The notes under the pieces: generated by a model
Told to the model about the DNA's origin: nothing
Database searches by the model: none
Seen by the model: only the letters and a program-made list of their open reading frames with translations
Shown here: positions 6,912 to 12,746 of the stretch, in pieces
Layout of the letters: each line of letters starts with the position of its first letter
Position numbering within the stretch: the stretch's first letter is position 1
Translations under genes and position numbers: made by a program
NCBI GenBank assembly: GCA_023256555.1
Contig: JALRFB010000009.1
Location: 1-12,746, forward strand
Length of the DNA stretch: 12,746 nt
Reading direction: 5' to 3'
Source: Sediminibacterium sp.
GTDB lineage: Bacteria > Bacteroidota > Bacteroidia > Chitinophagales > Chitinophagaceae

Positions 6912-7598
6912 GTGCCCAAATTACTGCATATAGATACTACCGGAGAAGAAGCCTTAATTGGACTCAGTTTTGATAATAAAATCATTGCTGAAGTAAAGAA
7001 TACAGAAACCCAAAACCATGCCGGCTTTGTTCAAACAACCATACAGGCAATTTGCAAAGATCATGCATTTGATTTAAGTCAATTAGATGGGATTGTAGTG
7101 ACCCTTGGCCCTGGAAGTTATACCGGTATGCGCGTTGGTTTAGCAAGTGCAAAAGGGATTGCCTATGCCTTAGACAAACCTCTGATAGGCTTATCTAGCC
7201 TAGCTTTATTAGCAAAAGCAGGTAAAAAGCAAATTACAAATACAGGTGTATCATATAAATTATTTTGCATGATTGATGCAAGAAGAATGGAAGTTTTTGG
7301 TGCCATTTATGATCAAGATGAAAATGCATTAACTTCTGAAGAAGCAATTATTTTAAACAAAGATTACTTACTTGATTTAAGTAAAGAAAGTACCCTATAT
7401 TGTATTGGATCTGGAGCTGCAAAAGCGAGTCAACTAGTTGAAGACATGCATCTACAGTTGTTAGATAAGCATTATGGCGTCGAAGAGATGGTTCAATTGG
7501 GATTGAAGAAATGGCATTCAAGTCAATTTGAGGATCTAGCCTATGTAGGTCCTACTTATATTAAGGAATTCTATAGCATTCCACCTAAATCTTCCTAA
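6912..7598 (+). CDS. tsaB: tRNA t6A biosynthesis protein TsaB
   Basis: TsaB is a non-catalytic ASKHA-fold partner of TsaD. With TsaE and TsaC it makes N6-threonylcarbamoyladenosine at position 37 of ANN-decoding tRNAs. I start it at the GTG at 6912, giving 228 residues, close to the usual length of about 230. The family begins within a few residues of the HIDTT motif, and a TTG at 6852 would add 20 residues lying across the promoter. Visible signatures are LLHIDTTGEEALIGL at 4-18, the long conserved block VTLGPGSYTGMRVGLASAKG at 63-82 followed by LIGLSSLALLA, and the segment DARRMEVFGAIYD. The last residues (YVGPTYIKEF) match the usual P-x-Y-x-R/K end. It is divergent from ridA. The arsR-like gene starts 146 bases downstream with its own likely promoter. 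Confidence 0.93.
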   Translation: MPKLLHIDTTGEEALIGLSFDNKIIAEVKNTETQNHAGFVQTTIQAICKDHAFDLSQLDGIVVTLGPGSYTGMRVGLASAKGIAYALDKPLIGLSSLALLAKAGKKQITNTGVSYKLFCMIDARRMEVFGAIYDQDENALTSEEAIILNKDYLLDLSKESTLYCIGSGAAKASQLVEDMHLQLLDKHYGVEEMVQLGLKKWHSSQFEDLAYVGPTYIKEFYSIPPKSS

Positions 7599-7672
7599 TA
7601 AACTGAATTTCTTTTAGTTGTTCATACTTGATTTAACCAATTAAGAAAATAAATTATATATATAATAATAAA

Positions 7673-7704
7673 TTGTTATGTTTAAAATTATTAATGTAAC
7701 TTCG
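7673..7704 (+). promoter_or_regulatory. Putative promoter of the arsR-rhodanese unit
   Basis: A TTG at 7673-7675 is followed after 21 bases by TAACTTCG (7697-7704), one mismatch from TAnnTTTG. Transcription would begin near 7711, leaving a leader of about 34 bases. The surrounding 7599-7744 spacer is strongly AT-rich and holds nothing else that I can identify except the inverted repeat at 7730-7742. Confidence 0.4.
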
Positions 7705-7729
7705 TAGGACAATTTTAGTTTTAAACCCC

Positions 7730-7742
7730 CAATTAAGAATTG
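7730..7742. promoter_or_regulatory. Inverted repeat just upstream of the arsR-like start; possible operator
   Basis: CAATT (7730-7734) and AATTG (7738-7742) form a 5-bp inverted repeat around AAG, ending two bases before the ATG at 7745. ArsR-type repressors bind inverted repeats overlapping their own promoters, so this is a possible autoregulatory site. It is short, and such repeats are common in AT-rich DNA. Confidence 0.2.
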
Positions 7743-7744
7743 TC

Positions 7745-8080
7745 ATGAACCAATCTTTACCCCAATTGCAACTTGCCAATGGCAAGGAGCCTCTCAAAGT
7801 AGATTTATTGCACAGTAAAAAAGCTGCAATGATCTTAAGAGCATTAAACCACAAACTACGTCAACAAATTTTAAAATTAATTGACGAGCATCAAAAGATG
7901 ACCGTTACCGAAATTTATGTAAAATTGAGACTAGAACAATCTGTCGCTTCACAACACTTAGCCATTTTAAGAAGAGCTGGAATAGTTGGAACAATAAGAG
8001 AAGGAAAATTCATTTTCTACCTAGTGGATTATACAAGACTAGAACAAGTAAATCAATTTGTTGAACAACTAGTGGGTTAA
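7745..8080 (+). CDS. ArsR-family winged-helix transcriptional regulator lacking cysteine
   Basis: The protein has 111 residues with the ArsR/SmtB fold. A helix at about 24-50 (KKAAMILRALNHKLRQQILKLI) precedes the helix-turn-helix at about 53-79 (VTEIYVKLRLEQSVASQHLAILRRAG). A beta-wing follows at about 82-94 (GTIREGKFIFYLVD) and then a C-terminal dimerisation helix. The recognition helix carries the typical SVASQHLAILRRAG pattern. There is no cysteine anywhere. The usual metal site (ELCVC) is replaced by EIYVK, and the paired thiols of the sulfide-sensing SqrR/BigR members are absent. What it senses is therefore unknown; a ligand site in another part of the dimer or constitutive DNA binding are both open. 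The rhodanese-like gene starts nine bases after its stop, so the two form a probable operon. Confidence 0.85.
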   Translation: MNQSLPQLQLANGKEPLKVDLLHSKKAAMILRALNHKLRQQILKLIDEHQKMTVTEIYVKLRLEQSVASQHLAILRRAGIVGTIREGKFIFYLVDYTRLEQVNQFVEQLVG

Positions 8081-8089
8081 ATTTATTTG

Positions 8090-8752
8090 ATGTTATTATC
8101 TATTGAACAATTTCAGAAGGTCCTTTCAGAAAATGATGTGTTTATTTTAGACACTAGACCACTTGAAGATCTTATTACAGGATATATCCCTAATGCTATT
8201 CATGCACCAAAGCATCAATTAGGTAAATTGATAGCAATGGGCTTTCTGCAATTAGAAAGTCCTATTGTGATTATTGCTCCAACAGGTGCAGAAGAAGAAG
8301 CAGATATTTTATTTAGAAAACTTGGCTTTACTAATTATAAAGGAGTTTTAATAAATGGATACGATGCATGGGTAGAAGCTGGCAATAAAATAGATATTTT
8401 AATAGACGTTGACATAGATGAATTAGCGATGGATATTCCATTTGATGAGTTCTTGATGGTACTAGATATAAGAGAAGAAGAAAAGTACCATCAAGGGCAT
8501 ATCAAAAATTCCTTAAATATTCCATTGGTTGAATTAGCCGATCCTGGTAGCATGTCTGAATTAGACGAGCATTTTAATATTTATATACTTAGTGATAATG
8601 GAGAAGACGCTAGTATAGCGGCTACTTTATTAAAGAAAGAAGGGATTCATAATAATAGAATTGTCAACGGAGGATGGGAAGCTGTACAAGAATTGAAAGA
8701 TTCATTTACAATTGCAACATCAAAAGCACCTCCTAAGGTTGAAGATAATTAA
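8090..8752 (+). CDS. Tandem rhodanese-domain protein with both active-site cysteines missing
   Basis: The protein has 220 residues and two rhodanese folds, about 1-100 and 108-205. Each has the expected landmarks: FILDTRPLEDLITGYIPNAI and GYDAW in the first, VLDIREEEKYHQGHIKNSLNIPL and GGWEAV in the second. The six-residue active loop that normally starts with cysteine (CxxGxR) is A63-PTGAE in the first domain and S168-DNGED in the second. The protein contains no cysteine at all, so it cannot form a persulfide. The domain pair resembles the C-terminal half of Bacteroidetes MBL-fold/rhodanese sulfur-dioxygenase-like proteins, but no metallo-beta-lactamase part is present. I infer a binding or regulatory role, perhaps with the ArsR partner upstream. 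I start at the ATG at 8090; a TTG just before it would add one residue. Its 3' end overlaps the convergent acyltransferase gene by four bases. Confidence 0.82.
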   Translation: MLLSIEQFQKVLSENDVFILDTRPLEDLITGYIPNAIHAPKHQLGKLIAMGFLQLESPIVIIAPTGAEEEADILFRKLGFTNYKGVLINGYDAWVEAGNKIDILIDVDIDELAMDIPFDEFLMVLDIREEEKYHQGHIKNSLNIPLVELADPGSMSELDEHFNIYILSDNGEDASIAATLLKKEGIHNNRIVNGGWEAVQELKDSFTIATSKAPPKVEDN

Positions 8753-9636
8753 GAAACCAAAAGTGTTGCATGTTTACTTGCATCATATTCATACTTAAAT
8801 CTTCTGTGACTCCATAAATAATTAGCTGGCTCAAGCTTGATTTTTTCTTCTAACAACTTAACATACATAGCAGTGAGTTCGCCTTCTTTGTATGCATTAG
8901 GAGTAGTAGTCATTAAGGTATACTCCATATGATAATATCCTCTTTTGGTACTATAAAAATGTACAAACACCTGTGCTGTATTATTTAAAATAGCTCCCTT
9001 TTCTGGCCCTTTTACAAAAGGGGTATTTCTTCCAAAAAAAGGCACCCAAAATGCTTTCATCGGATTACTTGGATTTTGATCTGCCGCTAATGCCATTGCG
9101 TAAGGACCTTTATTAGCATATTGATGAAACTGGGTTTTAAACTGTGTTGCAGCAATCATAATACTTCCATACCTAGAACGCATATTCAATATCAACTTAT
9201 TGAAAAAGCCATTACTTAATGGCATATATACTGCAATAAAAGGATACTTACCATATTTTGCTACACCCCAATTAGCATATTCCCAATTAAAAAAATGCCC
9301 AGCCATGATTTGTACATTTTGGCCAGTAGCATGCAATTCATTTAAAACTTCTACATTACTTGTAAATCGTTTTTCATAAGACGCAGTAGAAATAGAAATA
9401 AACTTAATTGTTTCTAAAAAAGAATCTGTAAATTTTTTATAAAATGCTGAAGCAATTTTTTTTCTTTCTTGCTCTGACTTCTCTGGGAATGCAATGGCTA
9501 AATTCTTCGCCACTACATCTACCCTATACTTTACAATATGTTGTAAGATAAATGCAAAAAAGTCACTGATCATGTAAAACACACGCCAAGGCAACAAAGA
9601 CAATAAATAAAAAAAAGCGTAAAAAATATAATACAT
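8749..9636 (-). CDS. LpxL/HtrB-type lysophospholipid acyltransferase (probable lipid A late acyltransferase)
   Basis: The protein has 295 residues, typical of the family. An N-terminal hydrophobic stretch (about 1-33, with LLSLLPWRVFYMISDFFAFIL) anchors it in the inner membrane. The catalytic HX4E motif is H114-FFNW-E119. Further family marks are AADQNPSN at 184-191, FWVPFFGRNTPFVKGPEKGA at 196-215 and NYLWSHRRFKY at 272-282. Enzymes of this family transfer a secondary acyl chain from acyl-ACP onto lipid A; some Bacteroidetes relatives act on other lipids, so the exact acceptor is inferred. It starts 11 bases after the ispG stop and is probably the last gene of the operon. The start codon follows a very AT-rich stretch without a Shine-Dalgarno sequence. 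Its end overlaps the rhodanese gene. Confidence 0.88.
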   Translation of the reverse strand: MYYIFYAFFYLLSLLPWRVFYMISDFFAFILQHIVKYRVDVVAKNLAIAFPEKSEQERKKIASAFYKKFTDSFLETIKFISISTASYEKRFTSNVEVLNELHATGQNVQIMAGHFFNWEYANWGVAKYGKYPFIAVYMPLSNGFFNKLILNMRSRYGSIMIAATQFKTQFHQYANKGPYAMALAADQNPSNPMKAFWVPFFGRNTPFVKGPEKGAILNNTAQVFVHFYSTKRGYYHMEYTLMTTTPNAYKEGELTAMYVKLLEEKIKLEPANYLWSHRRFKYEYDASKHATLLVS

Positions 9637-9647
9637 ATTTTGAATGA

Positions 9648-11654
9648 TTATTGTGGGTCTACCCAGGCATTATGCTCCTTTAATAATTGAATCAATTCAT
9701 CCACTGCAATAGCGCTGTCTATATTGCGTTTCATTACTTCTTTTCCTTTATATAAAGTGATCTTCCCAACGCCACTTCCCACATAACCAAAGTCCGCATC
9801 GGCCATTTCTCCCGGACCATTTACAATACAACCCATAATAGCTATTTTCAAACCTTTTAAATGATGGGTCACTTTTCTAATTTTAGCTGTAGTTTCTTGC
9901 AATTCAAATAAAGTTCTACCGCAACTTGGGCAAGAGATGTATTCAGTTTTAGATATTCTTGTTCTAGTAGCTTGTAAAATACCGAAGGCAGTTGCATTTA
10001 AAAACTGTTCAACTGTTTTATTTTGAACATAATTTCTTCCAGAGACATTACTAAAATTTTGAGTAGCAGCAGTATATGCTTCTGAAGTTAATCCCAAACA
10101 AATACCATCTCCCATACCATCTAAGAATAAAGCACCAGTTTCAGTTGCATAATGAATCAAATGTTCATCAATGGTAGTCCAATTACTATCGGTCACTAAA
10201 ATAACAGGAGTACTAATATTCAAGTCCATTAATCTAATGATCATTCTTCTAACAGCAGACATGGCCAATTGAACAGTACTACTAATACAAAATACAACAG
10301 TTGGGTCTTTAGCCAAATTTAATAATTGTTCGTCTGCTATTGAAGTATTGGTAGAATAAGCATCTAAAGCCACGAAATTAATTGTGCTACTTTTATTTGT
10401 AGCAGCTAAATAGTCGGCTGAATCAAATAAAGGCAAGTGTTTTTGTTCTCCTGCTACAGGTATAAAAGTTCGAGCGTTTTGTATAATTCTTAATGTACCA
10501 GGTAAATCAAAATCAATTGTTAGATCACCAACAAATACATAATCCGCTGCAGCATCTGCAATGCTCCATTTATCTGTACTTTCATTATAGGTGTAGCCAA
10601 TACTCATTAAAGCTGCTCTATCAATAAAGCTGAGCTTGCTTAAATCTGCCACAACTACTGGCACTTGCTGATGTCCAATATTTTCAACAGCATGCGTATT
10701 TCTTCTTTTATATTCAAATGGACTATAAGTCAATTTGTCAACAGAAGGAATACTTAAGCTATTAACAATTTGACCATTGTATCTTTTAACAATATCCCTA
10801 CAAACAGGAATTTCTAGTTCAGGATCTTCTGTAAGGCTTACTCTTATGGTATCACCAATACCATCTTCCAATAATGTACCTATACCAATGGCACTTTTAA
10901 TTCTTCCATCTTCACCATCTCCTGCTTCAGTTACGCCCAAATGTAATGGATAAGATTCTCCAAATTCATTTTGCATTTGCTGAATCAACAATCTATATGC
11001 TTGAACCATCACCTGAGGATTACTAGATTTCATGCTTAAAATAATTTGATGATAATCCAAGCTTCTAGCAATTCTTAAAAATTCCATAGCACTTTCCACC
11101 ATACCGATTGCAGTATCTCCATATCGACTCATGATTCTATCACTTAAAGAACCATGATTGGTACCGATTCTCATAGCAGTGCCATGCTCTTTACAAATCA
11201 ACACTAATGGAGTAAATTTTTCTCTAATGCGCTCTATCTCTTCAATATATTCAGCATCTGTATAATCAATTTGTTCAAATTTTTTCTTGTCCACATAATT
11301 TCCTGGGTTCACTCTTACTTTCTCTACAATTTTGGCAGCTATTTCTGCAGCATTAGGAGTAAAATGAATATCTGCCACCAAAGGAGTAGTATAACCTTTC
11401 TCTTTTAATTTAGCTTTGATCATAGCTAAATTTTCTGCTTCTTTTTTACTCGGCGCAGTAATACGAACCAATTCTGCACCCGCCTCAATACATTTAATTA
11501 CTTGTTCTACTGTTTTTTCTGTATCCATTGTGTCAGTAGTAGTCATGGTTTGAACTCTAATTGGATGTCCACCACCAATAACCAAATCTCCCACTTTCAC
11601 TTCACGGGTTATTAATCTTTTATAGTTAGTTAAAGAGTTACAGTAGTATTGCAT
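9648..11654 (-). CDS. ispG: 4-hydroxy-3-methylbut-2-enyl diphosphate synthase, long three-domain form
   Basis: IspG (GcpE) performs the penultimate step of the MEP pathway, reducing MEcPP to HMBPP with a [4Fe-4S] cluster. The protein has 668 residues, against roughly 370 in E. coli. The N-terminal TIM barrel (about 15-290) begins with GGGHPIRVQTMTTTDTMDT and contains RITAPSKKEAENL, PLVADIHF, RVNPGNY and GVTEAGDGEDGRIKSAIGIG. A middle insert of roughly 270 residues (about 295-565) is the A* domain seen in plant, chlamydial and Bacteroidetes enzymes. The C-terminal cluster domain has C575-PS-C578 and C609 in GCIVNGPGEMADADFGYVG, with E616 completing the set of cluster ligands. All ligands are present, so the enzyme should be active. 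It follows the OXA-like lipoprotein gene by 34 bases and precedes the acyltransferase gene by 11. Confidence 0.96.
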   Translation of the reverse strand: MQYYCNSLTNYKRLITREVKVGDLVIGGGHPIRVQTMTTTDTMDTEKTVEQVIKCIEAGAELVRITAPSKKEAENLAMIKAKLKEKGYTTPLVADIHFTPNAAEIAAKIVEKVRVNPGNYVDKKKFEQIDYTDAEYIEEIERIREKFTPLVLICKEHGTAMRIGTNHGSLSDRIMSRYGDTAIGMVESAMEFLRIARSLDYHQIILSMKSSNPQVMVQAYRLLIQQMQNEFGESYPLHLGVTEAGDGEDGRIKSAIGIGTLLEDGIGDTIRVSLTEDPELEIPVCRDIVKRYNGQIVNSLSIPSVDKLTYSPFEYKRRNTHAVENIGHQQVPVVVADLSKLSFIDRAALMSIGYTYNESTDKWSIADAAADYVFVGDLTIDFDLPGTLRIIQNARTFIPVAGEQKHLPLFDSADYLAATNKSSTINFVALDAYSTNTSIADEQLLNLAKDPTVVFCISSTVQLAMSAVRRMIIRLMDLNISTPVILVTDSNWTTIDEHLIHYATETGALFLDGMGDGICLGLTSEAYTAATQNFSNVSGRNYVQNKTVEQFLNATAFGILQATRTRISKTEYISCPSCGRTLFELQETTAKIRKVTHHLKGLKIAIMGCIVNGPGEMADADFGYVGSGVGKITLYKGKEVMKRNIDSAIAVDELIQLLKEHNAWVDPQ

Positions 11655-11688
11655 ATATTCTTAAATAAGTTGTATGTTAAATCAACAA

Positions 11689-12420
11689 TTATCTTTTACC
11701 TTTTAAAAATCCTTGTTGTAGCAAAATCGCTTTTAATACATTAATATTTTTATTAGTAAGATCTTCGGTATTCAAAGACTGGGTAGATAATACAAAGAAA
11801 TAAACATGCTTATTTTCTTCTACATAACCAAGTACCCAACTTTGCTTTCCTTCACTTGTGGCAACATAACTTAATTTATAACTAGCATTATCTTCTTTCA
11901 AAATCATTTTTTTCAAAATATCCTGAGAACGCTTTTGAAAATACAATTGGTTAAAATATAGTTTTTTAATTAATCCCAATTGTTCATCAGCGGTAATTCT
12001 CAAAGAGTTGTCGTACCAGAATTTTTCCATATTGGCACTCACAATTCCTTTCCCATAATGCAAAGAATCTATCACTTTCAACAAACTAGGTCTGCCAATT
12101 TGTTGAATCAGATTTTGATAAGCCAAAGTAGAATCAAAACTTAACCAAGTACTTGTATTATTGGTGATAATGCCTTTTTCAACTGCAACCATTGCCGGCA
12201 AAAGAAAAAAGCTATTTAATGGAGCCACTGCTGAATCCTTATAAGCCGCTAAATTATGAATAGTAAATTGCTCTGTACCATTATCTAAAAGTGCAAAACT
12301 GCCATACATGCCAGCACTATCTAAAATTTTTCCAATGGCAGCATCAGATTGAACATTATTGGGGCTACAAGCCGAAATAAGGCCAAGAATACCAATAAAA
12401 AAAACCGCTTTAAATTTCAT
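11689..12420 (-). CDS. Lipoprotein with class D beta-lactamase-like fold lacking the catalytic motifs
   Basis: I start at the ATG at 12420 (243 residues). An ATG at 12435 would add five residues but leaves almost no leader after the -7 box at 12444-12451. MKFKAVFFIGILGLISAC is a lipoprotein signal, with the lipobox ISAC and the lipidated Cys at residue 18. The body follows class D (OXA-type) enzymes: GSFALLDNGTEQFTIHN, then a helix ending AMVAVEKGII, then KVIDSLHYGKGIVS, then the block FWYDNSLRITADEQLGLIKKLYFNQLYFQKRSQDILKKMI, and near the end SWVLGYVEENKHVYFFVLS. The catalytic STFK position reads NSFF (no acylating Ser or carbamylated Lys in register), the SxV motif is not found, and KTG reads ATS. 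I infer a pseudoenzyme, perhaps a penicilloyl-type binding or scaffold protein. It probably leads the ispG operon. Confidence 0.78.
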   Translation of the reverse strand: MKFKAVFFIGILGLISACSPNNVQSDAAIGKILDSAGMYGSFALLDNGTEQFTIHNLAAYKDSAVAPLNSFFLLPAMVAVEKGIITNNTSTWLSFDSTLAYQNLIQQIGRPSLLKVIDSLHYGKGIVSANMEKFWYDNSLRITADEQLGLIKKLYFNQLYFQKRSQDILKKMILKEDNASYKLSYVATSEGKQSWVLGYVEENKHVYFFVLSTQSLNTEDLTNKNINVLKAILLQQGFLKGKR

Positions 12421-12443
12421 AAGATGATTATTCATTACAGCAA

Positions 12444-12451
12444 CAAAATTA
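12444..12451 (-). promoter_or_regulatory. Putative -7 box of the OXA-like/ispG/acyltransferase operon
   Basis: On the minus strand this reads TAATTTTG, a full match to TAnnTTTG. Transcription would start near 12438, leaving a leader of about 18 bases to the ATG at 12420. A TTG lies upstream, but at 11 bases its spacing is too short for a standard -33 element. Confidence 0.45.
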
Positions 12452-12467
12452 CCATTTAATCACAATA

Positions 12468-12501
12468 AAAAGCCCCGATTAGATGACTAATCAGGGCTTT
12501 T
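12468..12501. terminator. Strong intrinsic terminator after the FKBP gene (potentially bidirectional)
   Basis: Bases 12468-12482 pair with 12487-12501 around the 4-base loop ATGA. This gives 14 pairs out of 15, with a single C-A mismatch at 12476/12493. A GCCC/GGGC core and A/T runs flank the stem. On the minus strand it lies 17 bases after the FKBP stop and is followed by T-rich sequence. It separates that gene from the operon promoter just downstream. Confidence 0.85.
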
Positions 12502-12518
12502 CTGTAGATTCTTTTAGA

Positions 12519-12746
12519 TTATTGAATATCTAATAATTCAACATCAAAGATTAAGGTAGATCCAGGGCCAATTAAAGCTCCAGCAGATCTTTCACCATAA
12601 GCCAATTCAGAAGGAATGAATAATCTCCACTTACTTCCTACAGTCATTAATTGAACTGCATCCTGCCATCCTTTAATCACACCATTTAAAGGGAAGCTAA
12701 TTGGCTCTCCTCTTTGAACGGAGCTATCAAATACTTCACCTGTAAT
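12519..12746 (-). CDS. FKBP-type peptidyl-prolyl cis-trans isomerase, C-terminal part (partial)
   Basis: The frame enters from the right edge and gives 75 residues plus a TAA stop. It includes most of an FKBP domain: [54 protein letters not shown], and the closing strand [14 protein letters not shown]. These match the core of FklB/Mip-type isomerases, including GWQ, the FIP and AYG segments, and the L-x-FDVELL end. The family catalyses cis-trans isomerisation of X-Pro bonds, often in the periplasm. The N-terminus, and therefore any signal peptide or dimerisation domain, is outside the window. A strong terminator follows. Confidence 0.93.
   Translation of the reverse strand: MTGEVFDSSVQRGEPISFPLNGVIKGWQDAVQLMTVGSKWRLFIPSELAYGERSAGALIGPGSTLIFDVELLDIQ

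Noticed and set aside
7601..7619. Hairpin just after tsaB as a terminator
   Set aside because: A 7-bp AT-rich stem with one G-T pair and a 5-base loop, with no T-run after it. Too weak to call.
7654..7854. Minus-strand open frame across the arsR promoter and start
   Set aside because: It covers the likely promoter and the first 37 codons of a well-supported ArsR gene, and its translation resembles nothing known.
1..12746. tRNA, rRNA, CRISPR arrays, insertion sequences, attachment sites or riboswitches
   Set aside because: I saw no regularly spaced repeats, transposase-like frames, terminal inverted repeats or conserved RNA motifs. Gaps between genes are all under 150 bases.

Overview
The window comes from a low-GC member of the Bacteroidetes (Bacteroidota), most likely the Chitinophagaceae or a close relative. 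Four things point there: a PorZ-like propeller protein with a type IX secretion C-terminal sorting domain, the long three-domain form of IspG, GH3/beta-lactamase fusion architecture, and promoter-like boxes of the Bacteroidetes form TAnnTTTG. Shine-Dalgarno sequences are mostly absent. The gene content is mainly chromosomal housekeeping and envelope functions. I see no insertion sequence, phage gene, tRNA, rRNA or CRISPR array.

Layout. At the left edge is the tail of an unidentified gene, closed by a clear intrinsic terminator. A plus-strand pair follows: a 960-residue secreted GH3 glycosidase fused to a serine beta-lactamase-family domain, and one base later a porZ-like gene of the type IX secretion attachment complex. 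A small secreted protein resembling I-type lysozyme inhibitors (PliI) runs towards porZ on the minus strand. It shares a 61-bp divergent promoter region with an aldose 1-epimerase family gene. That gene overlaps tail to tail with ridA, whose apparent terminator lies inside the epimerase coding sequence. ridA is divergent from tsaB (tRNA t6A synthesis). Next is a two-gene plus-strand unit, an ArsR-type regulator and a tandem rhodanese protein. Neither contains a single cysteine, so neither can use the usual sulfur chemistry.

The right third is on the minus strand. Read in transcription order it holds the end of an FKBP-type prolyl isomerase gene with a strong terminator, a lipoprotein that looks like a class D (OXA-type) beta-lactamase stripped of its catalytic motifs, ispG (MEP isoprenoid pathway), and an LpxL/HtrB-type lipid A acyltransferase. 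The last three are closely spaced and probably form one operon.

A common theme is envelope metabolism: peptidoglycan turnover (GH3/beta-lactamase), protein export and surface attachment (PorZ), lipid A acylation (LpxL-like) and polyprenyl precursor supply (IspG). The least explained items are the cysteine-free ArsR/double-rhodanese pair, the OXA-like pseudoenzyme ahead of ispG, and an 11-bp motif that occurs at the same distance upstream of two unrelated genes.
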